Shown here: positions 49,171-59,702 of the stretch, piece by piece
Numbering within the stretch: position 1 is the stretch's first letter
Layout: each line of letters begins with the position of its first letter
Origin: Eutypella sp. D-1
Lineage: Eukaryota; Ascomycota; Sordariomycetes; Xylariales; Diatrypaceae
Direction: 5' to 3'
Assembly (NCBI GenBank): GCA_023313575.1
Contig: JAJTTP010000012.1
Location: forward strand, 930,001 to 994,000
DNA length: 64,000 nt
Notes under the pieces: model-generated
What the model saw: the letters and a program-made list of their open reading frames with translations, nothing else
The model's database searches: none
What the model was told of the DNA's origin: nothing
Position numbers and translations under genes: made by a program

Positions 49171-50718
49171 ATGGGTGGCGGAATGCTGGCCCGTCAGTTG
49201 ATCAACAACGGACAACGTGTTCTTCTCATCGAGAAAGGAGGACTCGAGTATTCTACCCATGTGCTGAACACATCTCGACCTCATTTCGATCACACGAGTG
49301 CAGACCCCTCCACACCGGCTCGGGACAATGAGCTGGTCTTCCAGATGAACCGCAAACCCTACCCGATAGCGGCAGGCTCGACGACCGAATTTGGTGGCGG
49401 TGCTATTAATGCCCTCGGTGGCCGCAGTCTCATGTGGAGCCTTGAAACTCCTGAGATCGACCTTTCCGAGGGTAGTCTGGGAAAGAAGTGGTTCCCGGCC
49501 AGTATCGTCAAGTACCTTAAAGAAGAAGGATATGCTAGAGCTCTTGAAGTCAGGGCCAATTCACCTCCCAGTGACGCCAAATACCCCAAGGCACAGTTGT
49601 CGTACTCTAAGACCTCCGATCGCGCCAACCGAAATGCTCGCCAGTGTTTACACAATGCACTCCAGAGTTACGATAGGGAACGCAAGGTTCCCAACCCTGT
49701 TACCAATGGGGCAGAATTCGCAACACACGATAAGCTCTATTACTTTCCCCAGGGCGCTTATAGCACGGCCGACTACCTCCTCGATCGTCTCCATGCCAAG
49801 GACAAGAATCTCACAGTACTTGCTAACCATGAAGTCATCAGTCTTGAAAAGACCGGAACTGACGCACCATATGATGTGAACGAGATCGTTCTGCGGCAAG
49901 CCAATCAAAGTGTTGGGCTTAGTGCCTTGCCAACGAGAGGCGCAGACGTCATTCTATGTGCAGGCACTATCGACACAGCCGCAATCGCTCTTAGAAGTGG
50001 ATTCCAAAAGCTCTCCTCACTGGTCGCGTCCGGGTTAACGGATCATGACATCTGGAGTATTCGCTTTTGGAACCCAGATGCTATAAAGGATGAGCCGGTG
50101 GAGTTAACAGCCGAGGTGACAGTGAACACGCACCAAGCGCTTCTCACGGTCTGCACGCAAGCCGAGAGCTTCTACAGGCATAATTTTGCCACCGGTGTCA
50201 AACCTCCGAAAGAACATCCTTCGAAAAAGCATCCCCAGAAAGAAAATGGTCAGATAGAACACGGGAACACACTGAACGTGATGCTTGAGTTGGAGGCCGA
50301 GCTTGACGAGTCGAGCGCGGTGCAACTTGACGCCCTGACTTCCGAGCCGACTCTGAAACTATGTCGCACAGAATTGGATGATTCGGATGATTTCAAAGAG
50401 CGCCTTGAAGATCTCGCCTCGAATCTGTCCGATCACTTCAACTTCCCGCATACTGAACGGCTAGAAATGGCGCAGGGACAGTTTGGCTTCGTGGCGCATG
50501 AAGTTGGTACTATGCGGATGGGAACTAGCCCAGACAACAGTGTAGTGGACGAGGATCTAAAGGTACACAAGATGAACAAACTATTCGTGTGCGACTTGTC
50601 AGTCTTCCCGTTCAGTCCAATGGCGAACCCAGCGTTGACTCTGACGGCGTTGGCGATGAGGCTTGGCGATCACATTACCCCCAAGAGGGAGAATCAGCCC
50701 TTTGAAGCGAAGTGTTGA
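49171..50718 (+). CDS. GMC-family FAD-dependent oxidoreductase, N-terminally truncated
   Basis: A 515-codon ORF from the first in-frame ATG (49171). GMC enzymes oxidise sugars or alcohols using FAD. Seen: the end of the Rossmann motif (GSGMGGGMLARQL, of which only MGGGMLARQL is after the ATG), the VLLIEKGG strand that binds ribose (17-24), an FGGGAINALGGRSLMWSLET block (74-93), the VILCAGTIDTA segment (260-270), and the C-terminal catalytic part with His443 in AHEVGTMRMG and Asn486 in ANPALTLTALA. The C-terminus is complete. The coding frame for FAD-binding strand 1 (FKFIIIGSG) lies upstream of the ATG at 49141-49170 and is preceded by an in-frame TGA (49123-49125); no AG acceptor exists between that stop and the motif that could splice in an upstream exon. 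So either the start codon was lost or the gene is a recent pseudogene. It borders the 26.5-kb desert and has no neighbour of a related pathway. Confidence 0.8.
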   Translation: MGGGMLARQLINNGQRVLLIEKGGLEYSTHVLNTSRPHFDHTSADPSTPARDNELVFQMNRKPYPIAAGSTTEFGGGAINALGGRSLMWSLETPEIDLSEGSLGKKWFPASIVKYLKEEGYARALEVRANSPPSDAKYPKAQLSYSKTSDRANRNARQCLHNALQSYDRERKVPNPVTNGAEFATHDKLYYFPQGAYSTADYLLDRLHAKDKNLTVLANHEVISLEKTGTDAPYDVNEIVLRQANQSVGLSALPTRGADVILCAGTIDTAAIALRSGFQKLSSLVASGLTDHDIWSIRFWNPDAIKDEPVELTAEVTVNTHQALLTVCTQAESFYRHNFATGVKPPKEHPSKKHPQKENGQIEHGNTLNVMLELEAELDESSAVQLDALTSEPTLKLCRTELDDSDDFKERLEDLASNLSDHFNFPHTERLEMAQGQFGFVAHEVGTMRMGTSPDNSVVDEDLKVHKMNKLFVCDLSVFPFSPMANPALTLTALAMRLGDHITPKRENQPFEAKC

Positions 50719-51999
50719 GCTGCTGGTACGGTGCTAGATAGTCCGTTGTTGGTGATGGTGCTGATGTTGTGCATGGGGATGCTTCATGGGAACAGCGAGG
50801 AGGGATAGGGCGGCAAGAAGGAAAATTGACCCTAACACTCATTTGAAGCAGAAACATCCGTTCCATTTCCTCGTGTCCATAACCAACCTTGATATTCGAC
50901 GTAGTTTCCCCCGGGATACTGTGAAAAGGGGGGGTTGAAAGGGGCTTAGTCCCTAAGCTGAAAAGGGAGCGGTTAAGTGGACCGACCCAAGTACCCCTGA
51001 AACTAGTCCGCTAGTCAAACCTTTTTAGGTAATGGGCTTGGGACAGGCACAGAACTATAGATATAGTATCCCGCGTCGTTTGAATGGAGGATATGACTTC
51101 GAGGTTCAGCTATCCGATAGCATGGGTGAAACACCTCTCTTACATCAATACATGACAGTCTCGACGGCTCAGCCTTGAACACTTACCTCACTTTAGCAAG
51201 CCGTTCGGCGACACAGGAAGTATCCCATATATCGAGTAAGTTATCACGTAGACAATCCGACAGCCATGCCATGTTTAAATCGTTTATTTCTATTTGACCC
51301 GGCGCGACGACAACCGAGGGGGGCCGATCCTAACCTATCCTATCCTAATCGTCCCGCTCCAAGCTTGCGTATCGTAACTTTCTACCACCACCAAAGGTAA
51401 AAAAAACTCTTAACTTTCTTGGCACCGCCGCCACTCTCGCCTTCTAAACCTATGTATATATTCCACCCAATCACTCACCCGCAAAAACACCGCCAATACT
51501 CTCAATCAACGGTCATAACGTAAAGACATCATCGGCAAGCAGCAGCACCGCGATGACACGACGGGGGTAGACGTGATCAAAACAAGAAGAAAAAGGGAAA
51601 AAAAAGCCAACCCGACAACTTTATCCGGGAAAAGGGCACGGGTTTGAGAACGCCCATTAATCCTAGAAAAAGAAGAAGAAAAGGGGACGAGAAAGGAAAA
51701 AAAGAAGAAGGGGATGAAAGCAACCCATGCCGCGCCATGCAGTAAATAAAATAACCAGATAATCCTAAAACCGTGACATTAAAACCGTCGCTGTCTCATT
51801 GTCTATCCCACAAAAGCCTCCCCCCCCCCCCCCCCAGTCCAAGCTGAAACTACACAGCCGCGCCCCGAATTTTCCCCTTGCTTCGCGGCACTCCATACAC
51901 CGAGAAGAGGCACCAGGAAGGCGAGATAAAAGGGAGCGAAAAAAGATCTGCTGAATTGAGGGCCGAAAAGAAACTTAGGCCTCGTCAAACGTGCAAGTT
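50719..51999. other. Convergent intergenic spacer with C16 tract
   Basis: It separates the 3' ends of the GMC oxidoreductase (+) and PFA3 (-). No ORF of note is present. On the plus strand 51560-51720 is A/G-rich, and a C16 homopolymer occupies 51820-51835; both probably fall in or near the PFA3 3'UTR. Confidence 0.55.
51820..51835. repeat. C16 homopolymer tract
   Basis: Sixteen consecutive cytosines (G16 in the sense of PFA3), about 165-180 bp past the PFA3 stop codon and thus probably in its 3'UTR. Confidence 0.85.
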
Positions 52000-54017
52000 T
52001 TAGTCCACCTCGTCGTCGTCCTTCTGCGGAGGAGGCGGACGCGCGTTAGCGGCGGCTTTCGCGTTCGCGCCCGCGCCCGTGCCCGTCCGACCGCTGGCGT
52101 TTCTGCCCAGCGAGGGCGAGGTGGGGACCGGACCCCTCGGCGAATTCGGCTTCCGCAGGAGGCCGCTGGCTCCGGTGCGCGCCCACGTCGTGTCGGCGCC
52201 GGAATTGCCGTTCGCTGGACGGGTGTTCAGGTTCGCGGGCCTCGTGTTCTCTTTGGACCCCGTTTTCTGCTTTTGCTGCTGTTTTTTCTTTTGCTCAGCT
52301 TCTTGTTGCTGTCTCTGTTGTTGTTGTTTTTCCCGCTCCTTGTCCTTCTCAGTCACGGCTCCGTCGTCGCTATCGCTGGTGTCGTAGTCGTCGTCGAGAA
52401 GATCGTCCTCCACTGTGCGGCCCTTTCGGTTGAGCTTGCGCATGTCAACTGAAGTGCCTGGCTCGTCAGCGTACAGATTCGGGTCGCGACCGAGGACGCG
52501 GTCGGCCTTGGAGGGTGCTCTGCGGTCGCCATTAGCCGAAGGGGTTCCGATATAGTGGCGCGCGGCGATCGAAGGTTGAACCTGAGGGTGGGACGGTTGG
52601 TACTTTTGAGGTTGCGATGGCGCCTGCGGGAAAGCTGAGACGGCGGGTGACTCGGGCTCAAAACCCCAGCCAGCGGCGCGTTCCCGCTGGCGCTGCTCTT
52701 CGCGATCACGGGCGATACGGTCGCGAGCCGCCAGCCACTTGGGGCTAGCCTCCCAGGACCAGCCGTCACCGGTGGTGTTGACAATGGGCAGGAACCAGAG
52801 CCAAGGGGTATGGCCGAACAAATGCAACAGATTGCGCCGGGTGCCGAGGTCGAATGCGTTGGGCAGTTTCTCCGAATCCACCTCGTCCATGTACTCCTCA
52901 TGGCGCTTGCGGGCGCGAATTCGCTCCATATCTTCGTAGGAAAGTTGTCGGCCTGATTGTGGCTGCTGCTGGTCGTAAGAGGGCGGATGAAGGCTGTTAG
53001 CGTTGAGATCCGCGTGGCTGCCGAAACTGTCGCGGCTGCTCACCTCGCCTTCCTCAGGTCGTGTGATTCCAGGAAGGGCGTTCGCGTGTATGTCGAGGAG
53101 CTGCTGGCCGTAGCGCGGGAGCGGGATGCCCTCGCCGTTTTGCTGAGCCTCGAAGCGGTGTTGTAGGCTCTTGCGTAGGGGGCTCAGATAGCGCGTTTTC
53201 TCGAGACATTCGATGGTGGTCTGGCCGCGGCTCGCCAGCATAATGTGCCAGGCGGTGAAAGCACCGACAACGATGGCGATGATACCGGATAGAACGGAAA
53301 GTAGGATGAAGTTGATGGGCATCAGGGTGTCGACGTACTCAGTCTGGTTGAAGATCTCGGAGTAGACCCAGGACCCAGAGACGGTAACGGCGTATAAACA
53401 GAACAAGGTCGTGTAGATGAGAAAAAGCAGAAAGGTCTTGTGGTTGCGCAAACCGATGCAGGTAGCGAGCCAGGGGCAGTGGTGATCCATCTTTAAGACG
53501 CAGCGGCGACATGTCGAGCAGTGATGGGCGCGGTCGGGCTTCCGAGCCTGACACTTCTTGCAGAAGCGGAGTTCGCCATTGGACTTGACGGTGAAGGATG
53601 TAGCGCTCGGAGGGGCGTGGGTCGGAAGGGTCGAGTAGCCCGAGTCGTTCGTCGTACTGCCGGGATTCGTGAAGACAGCGGTGGTGTAGCACCAATTGAG
53701 CATCACATAGAGGAAAACACCGCCAACGGAAGTCTTGGTGCCTATTCATTCGAATTGTAAGCCAATGTCTGTGTGGAAGAGGGTGGGTACAAAGACACTG
53801 TACGCAACTGCACGCAACTGTACGCACCTATCCAGGTAACCTTAGAGGGCTGGGAGCCAATCCTGACGAGGACCCAGACGGCCCATGTGGTTAAGCCGTA
53901 GACGAAAGCGAGAGGGAAATAGGTGATGCATGAACAACAATAACGCTCGAGTCGGCGAGCCCATCTTCGAGTCATGGTAGGAGGTTGAAGCGAAGCTGTG
54001 TTATCATTGAAATCCAT
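52000..54017 (-). CDS. PFA3: DHHC palmitoyltransferase, Pfa3 type
   Basis: Two exons, 54017-53828 and 53741-52000, separated by an 86-nt intron (donor GTGCGT, acceptor TAG), give a 643-residue protein. The join restores WIGTKTSVGGVFLYVMLNW, continuous across the second membrane span. The protein S-palmitoylates substrates at the vacuolar or other endomembrane; in yeast Pfa3 modifies Vac8. Seen: hydrophobic spans at about 31-52 and 69-85, the Cys-rich domain at about 121-165 with catalytic DHHC (149-152, Cys152), then LATCIGLRNHKTF, a variant typical of Pfa3 rather than the NNCIG of other subfamilies, and two further spans (about 167-190 and 205-228). A post-span PLRKSLQHRF and a WxW-containing segment (TPWLWFLPI) follow. 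The last 200 residues are disordered, Gln- and Lys-rich. The ATG at 54017 has a second in-frame ATG at codon 15; either could be used. Confidence 0.93.
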
Positions 54018-55596
54018 CGGCAGGAGGAAGGGAGAAAGGGGAAGAAGAGAAGATGAGCAGTCGAGAGAAGAGGGAGATACAGGTCGTCGGGGCCTGACCC
54101 AAAGATAGGAAGAGGAAGAGGGAGAGGGGGAGAGAGAGAGAAAGAAGCGCTGAGCAGGTTGGATGAATATCGAATCTACCGCATGACGAATTCCCCGATT
54201 CTGGGTTGGACTGGGATGGAACCAGACCGGACAGAATTGGATTTGGTTTAAACTCAGTCGGACTGATCGACGACAGCCGTGGGTGAAGGTGGTGATAGTG
54301 CTGCTGCTGCTGATGCTGGTTGGTGGTGGTCGATGTTGATCTTGACGAAGGTTTCAAGAAAACAAAATAGAAATTAAGTCAAAAAGACAAGACGACAATG
54401 ACTGGGTTAGGACCAAATGCGAAGAATGTAATATGCGATTCAAGGACCCTTTTCCTCAGCTACCAAAAAAACAAAAACAAAAAAACCGGTTGTTGGTTCT
54501 GTCGTTGGTTATGAAACATGAAGAAGACAGAAATTCGAAACGTGATCTTCCCAAGGCTGCTGCTTAGCAATGTATAATTATACCTAAAGTTAAGGTTAAT
54601 AATGATAGTAACTGCCTAAGGTAAGGAAGGTAGTGTGATACGGAAAGTCCCAGGGCCCTTTAAAGAATTCCAGGTTGGTTTTGTTGGAAGGTCTACGTAA
54701 ACCAATGCTGTGTAGTTTCATACACTTCGTTATAAGCACACCTACTTAAAGAACCTACCTAGGTATGTAAGTAAGGAGTGACTCTAGTCAGCTTGGTATG
54801 CATTTATCCCGTGTTTTCTAGCAAATCAGAATGAATGTACCAAGCAGTTGAAGGGAAACTAGCCGTAGGGCTGTGACAGTGGACGCGTAGTACCTGTTCC
54901 GGACTGCCGGGATCCCGGGCCCATATTCCCCGTCCAAACCTGTTCTTTTCGCACATGCACAGCCAGTTCTTTCTTTCATGTAACCATATTTGACCGGTTA
55001 TACCTATAACAGGCTTCAGTTTTACCCTCTTTCTATTGCAGCCTGTCTAATATTAGTAATCATCAATATTGTTTGGTTCCGACAATGTATGTCTGAGAAA
55101 AGCGGCCCGACACTTAATACAAATCACGTAAGTATATCAAACAGGACATAAAGCCACGGATGGGCAGATGAGATGAATCGAATTCATGATTCCTCTAAGC
55201 AAGCCTCGGACGGTTCTTATTGCACTACCCGCGAAGAAATGCGCCTTTGCGCGCAGGAAAAGTACCAATATATATAGCCTGGTGATCCGTTATTTCCTCC
55301 ACGTTCTTTTTCTCAATCCGGCCATCTTCCCATTAGTTTTCGGTTTGCTTCCTTTGCTTTTTTCCCCTCCTTCCTCCATTCCACCTTCTTTGACCAAGAA
55401 ATGATTTCTAGCATTCCGCAGAATCTGCAAGCAAGCAGAACTTTGTAAGTTTAGTTCCGGGCCATGGTTTGCTCCCGAGAGACCTGCCTCCAAGACGGGG
55501 CTCGAGTTGACACGAAACAGCTGAGGAGGTCTCCCGATTACACCGCCTGATAAGGACGAGATAATCGAGTAGCGATCAAATGCCGCGCGGCGAAAT
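54018..55596. other. Intergenic region upstream of PFA3
   Basis: The PFA3-proximal 350 bp (54018-54360) is strongly purine-rich on the plus strand (pyrimidine-rich in the sense of PFA3), as is common in fungal 5' leaders, and contains CTG/GGT-type short repeats at about 54298-54330. The open frame here has no ATG. Further right is an exact TACCTAGGTA at 54756-54765. The final 200 bp is the 3' flank of the zinc-finger gene. No gene was seen. Confidence 0.55.
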
Positions 55597-56142
55597 CTAC
55601 CAGCCGTTGAACCCTTCGTGGTTCTGACTGCGCTGCTTAGACCAGCCACCATCCCGGCCCGCCCGCTTCTGCGCGGGGCGATCCTCGCGCTTCTCCGCGC
55701 CGGGGACGCGCGCGCCGCCAGGAGTCAAGGACGGGGCGGCGCCAATGCGCAGCTCAGCGAGGGCCTTCTCGTCGACGAACATCCTGGGCACGTCGCGGGC
55801 CAAGGTCTCGGAGGGGTCGGCATCGGCGCGGTCCTCGAGAGGGCCGGCGGCGGCGGCGGCGGCGACGAGCTTGACATCGAGGATGCCGCCGGTGAGCTGG
55901 GCTAGCAACTCGCGGAACCGGTCCGACTCGCGGATCCCGCACTTCGTGATCGACGACTCCATGTGCTGCACTATGGCCGTCTTGGAGTTGAACTTGCCGC
56001 GACACGCAGGGCACGTGATCGGCTCGCCCTGGTGCGCCGGCGACTTCAGATGGCCCGTCAGACCCTGCGCCGTCTTGAACTTCTTGCTGTTGTTTGCATT
56101 CGTGTCAGTCATCTCTGCTCAACTACCGTGATTGCCAGATTA

Positions 56143-56208
<66 letters not shown>

Positions 56209-57250
56209 GTGGTGGGTGAACTTACTTGCAATTCTTGTGGGGGCACTTGAACTGTGCGAGAATAGGTTCATAAAAGAGGCCGGCGTTGAAGTCAGGATGA
56301 TCGGGGTCCAGGATACGCTCGTTTCTCGAGGGGCTTGCCTGCTGCATGCCGGCCCAGGGGTCGGCTCTGGCCGGTATGACAGTGGAGGGCTTGACCACCC
56401 GGACCTTTCCATTCTGGTCCTGTGTCTGCGAAGAACCTGGGCGCGCCGAGAGAGCCGGCGGGGGACCCGAAGCCCATGCTGATCGTGCGGGCAACGACGA
56501 ACCCTCGGCTTTAGTGGGGAACAGATTCTTCTTCTGAGCCCAAGCGTTCTTCGTCTGCAAGAGCTTCGGACCCGGGGCGTCTGCAGTCAAGAGATCAGGC
56601 TGCTTCGAGTCGCCAACGCGGAACTCCTGGGTAGCCAGTCGGGGGAAGTCCTCAGGCTGCGTGTAGTTCTGGTCGACGGACTCCCCGTGGTGCGGCTTCA
56701 AGTTGTCGTGGCCGTCGAGGGTTTTGAGAATAGGGTCGTCCCGCCAGGTGTCGGCCTTGGCGACATGACTGACGACCCCGCTCAAGTCTACGGGGTCCTC
56801 CTCCAGACGGGCCAGGGCGTCGGTGAATTCCTGGCGCTTCTTCTGACGCGCCTCGAGGGTTGAGGGGAAGATGCTAGTGCACTGGTACGCCTCGATGTGC
56901 GACATCCAGCCGCCGGCGCTCGTAAACACCGTTCGGCAGCCGGGACACTCGATCTCCTGTTCGGGCTTGTGCTCCTGTGATGGGTCATATGGTAAGCAGG
57001 GACTATCTCTAATGATGAAAAGGTGAAGCTCAGACTACGAAAACGAAAATAGACCTACACGTTGGACATGGTAGCCGACAGCGGCATCGTCGTGGAACTT
57101 GGCTTCGCAGACGGAGCACTTGAAGTGGCCCTCTGAGCGCTGGTGAGCGTCCTTCTTGGGGTAAGTCTCAAACCACTTGCTGCAGACAGGGCACTGAAGG
57201 TTGGCGCCTCGGGAAGCCGTGTTGGCCACGGAAGCCAAGGAGGGTGGCAT
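55597..57250 (-). CDS. C2H2 zinc-finger protein, three exons
   Basis: Exons 57250-57059, 56974-56226 and 56086-55597, with introns of 84 nt (GTAGGT...CAG) and 139 nt (GTAAGT...CAG), give 476 residues. The second junction rebuilds the finger CPHKNCNKKFKTAQGLTGHL, which strongly supports this model. Fingers seen: CPVCSKWF (20-27), CSVCEAKF (45-52) ending YHVQ, ECPGCRTVF (73-81) ending SHIEAYQC, then after a long Pro/Ser-rich linker (about 100-290) the CPHKNC finger and CPACRGKF. The C-terminus is an Ala-rich then basic, disordered tail. Multi-finger fungal proteins of this layout are poorly characterised; nucleic-acid binding is likely but a transcription-factor role is not shown. Intron 2 holds a (GT)27 microsatellite. 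The gene is divergent from the E2 gene. Confidence 0.88.
56146..56199. repeat. (GT)27 dinucleotide microsatellite inside an intron
   Basis: Fifty-four bases of perfect GT on the plus strand, read as (CA)27 in the zinc-finger transcript. It fills over a third of the 139-nt second intron, starting 26 nt after the donor and ending about 60 nt before the acceptor. Confidence 0.95.
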
Positions 57251-58571
57251 GTTGACGAGTGCTGATCAGTAAGGAGGAAAGAAGAAGAAAAATTCTCGAT
57301 ATCAGGGGGATTTCAGCTCGAAGAAGTGACAGTGCGGCACAGCCAGAAAGGTAGGCCAAGTATAGGATGTACGAGAAGATATTCCAACTGGATGAAAGGA
57401 ATAAATCTATAGGTAGATTTATGTTGGTAGAAGTGGAAAAGGAAAAACAAATGCAAACGGAGACGGGCATGAAGAAATTGCAAATATATCTAAGGCACCC
57501 TTATTTTTCAGGCAATTATAGATCAGATATGCACATACGGCAGTATCGCAAGCTTCACACTTATCTAAGAACCTGCTTAGGGAAGTTACCTAATGTCAAG
57601 TTTAAGACAGATCTACCCTATGTCTACTAAAGTACATACTTAATAAAGAGGCTACCTGGGGTAGGTACACCTCTTAACATTTTCGTTTGTCAACCAAGCC
57701 CATTGAATTGAAGTAGTGGGAAATAGAATCACATATACGGACTCGAAGAGTATATACAAGTGCCTAGGAAAGCAAGACTAACCCCGTCAACAAGGAGAGC
57801 TGCCTGGACATGGAGGATACAAGGTCATGAGAATTCATAATTTCAGGAACCTAGGTAGATTCTATAATTGCGTAAGTAAGGGCTGGAAGCAACACTGACA
57901 CCTGTACATCCCAGGTGAAGGTATTCCTCCCACTCAAGGCCATATAGTTAAACCGTTTAAGGTGGTTGCACCTGCCATCTGTAGACTGACTAAGTATGCC
58001 CGGATTATCTAATCAATCAGGTCCCTGAGGTCCACTTCATACCCCAGAGTTACAACACTGTTATTAGACAATATACGCTAAACCTAATCACGTAACGAGC
58101 TAGCCCAATATGGTAGGACATAGCTCTATGTATGTACAAGGATATTACTGTACTGGAATGTACTTAAGAATGTACTACTTCACCCACCTGTCGTCATCCC
58201 TCATCTTCGCATCTTCCTCGGCTTCCATTGAAACTGAAAGGCTACCTGGCATTTATCAAACCAGTAACCAGTGCAACCTAGAACCTTACATACACTCCCA
58301 ATCCATCCCCCCCAAAATACTTTTCTTAAGGATCTACTCTTTTAGTGCTTCCAAAGTAGTAATCTTTTATTTTTTCTTGCTTTATTAATTAATTCGGGAC
58401 GGACAGGACTTAGGACTTCTTTTCCGAGCGAATATCATATCCCGAACATTATTTATTTATGCTTATGCTATTAAATCGGCTTCATCAACCCCGCGACGCG
58501 ACGGTCATGATACAACTCATGATATTATCTACCTAGACCTCCTTAGTCTATACCATCCCATTAAAGCGAAT
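57251..58571. other. Divergent intergenic region (shared promoter zone)
   Basis: It lies between the starts of the zinc-finger gene (-) and the E2 gene (+) and so should hold both promoters. No gene is supported; a 92-codon and an 87-codon ORF have no recognisable domain. TACCT/TAGG words occur near 57650-57670 and 57850. No core promoter element could be assigned. Confidence 0.5.
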
Positions 58572-59702
58572 ATGGCGACACCCCAGAAGTTCAATTCTAA
58601 ATCTCCTACAATCCGGCGCATCCGTATGTCTCCCTTCTTTTCCATCTACTTGTCGTAGTCCATCTAGGTCCCAGCGTATCAGATCGTGTCTTGTGTTGTG
58701 TTTCATGCTAACAAGGATTCCCCTTCCCCGCCATTAGTGAAGGAAGCGGCCGAGATCTCCAACTCTCCATCACCCGATTATACCGCGACACCTCTCGAGT
58801 CGGATCTATTCGAGTGGCACTTCACGCTGCGGGGACCACCGCACTCCGCCTACGCCGAGGGGATGTACCACGGGCGGATCGTGCTGCCGCCAACGTACCC
58901 GCTGCGGCCGCCGTCCTTCCGCTTCACCACCCCGAGCGGCCGCTTCGAGGCCAACCGCGAGATCTGCCTCAGTATCTCCGGCCACCACGAGGAGACCTGG
59001 CAGCCCGCCTGGGGCATCCGCACCGCCCTCGTCGCCCTCCGCAGTTTCATGGAGACCGACGCCCGCGGCCAGCTCGGCGGCCTCGACACGAGCGACCAGA
59101 TCCGCCGCTCTCTCGCCGCCGAGAGCCGCTCCTGGCGTTGCGCCGTCTGCGCCCACTCCAACGAGGAGATACTCCGGGAGTGCGAGGAGCGCTGCAAGGA
59201 GCTCGAGGCCGAGAACCCGGGCGAGGGGTCCGGTGACGGTGCTGGTAGGGGGAAAGAGGTCGAGATTCCCGCCGAATTGAAGATGGGCTTTCGCGATGAA
59301 ATGGGGAAGAGCGAGGGGAAGGGGAAAGATGGAGAAAGTGCCGGCGCTGGCGCCGACGCGGATGCAAGTTCGAAGCGGGAGCGGGAAGGGAGCGACGCCG
59401 AAACCGCGCAGTTAGCCGAGGGATTCGTGCAGACGGCACCGCTAGCACGGGATGCCCCACCTCCACCGTTTCCGGCCCCAGCCCCGCCTTCCGCTCTGTC
59501 CGCGAGACCGGCGCAGGGGGTCCCCGCACCGACGGCGATAACAACGCCGCCACGGCGCGTCGACCCGGCCGGCCAGGTCGACACTGCTGGCGTTAGGCGG
59601 GTTGACCCGAACGCCGGCGTGCCGCCCTGGATCGACTACGCTATCATGTCGCTGCTCGTGCTGCTCGTCGCTATGATCTTGAAGGTTTTTGGGGGCTACT
59701 GA
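58572..59702 (+). CDS. Tail-anchored E2 ubiquitin-conjugating enzyme, UBE2J1/Ubc6 type
   Basis: Exon 1 is 58572-58623 (start MATPQKFNSKSPTIRRI), exon 2 is 58738-59702; the 114-nt intron has donor GTATGT, a GCTAAC branch site near 58708 and acceptor TAG. The product is 338 residues. It conjugates ubiquitin to ER-associated degradation (ERAD) clients at the ER membrane. Seen: the UBC fold from residue about 11 to 150 with LFEWHFTLRGPP (41-52), YHGRIVLPPTYPLRPPSF (61-78) and the active-site Cys94 in REICLSISGHHEETWQP, which is the UBE2J signature (it replaces the usual HPN motif), then WRCAVC. A low-complexity linker (about 170-310) leads to a C-terminal membrane span (IDYAIMSLLVLLVAMIL) with a very short tail, as in Ubc6/UBE2J tail-anchored proteins. 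It is closer to UBE2J1 than to UBE2J2 by the motif, so I give no yeast symbol. Confidence 0.93.

Noticed and set aside
54004..54357. A 117-codon open frame that overlaps the PFA3 start, considered as an upstream ORF
   Set aside because: It contains no ATG (it begins with TTG and has no internal Met), so it is just the open pyrimidine-rich leader.
58806..59584. Frames of 116-244 codons antisense or shifted to the E2 gene
   Set aside because: These are GC-rich shadows of exon 2, with no recognisable domain.
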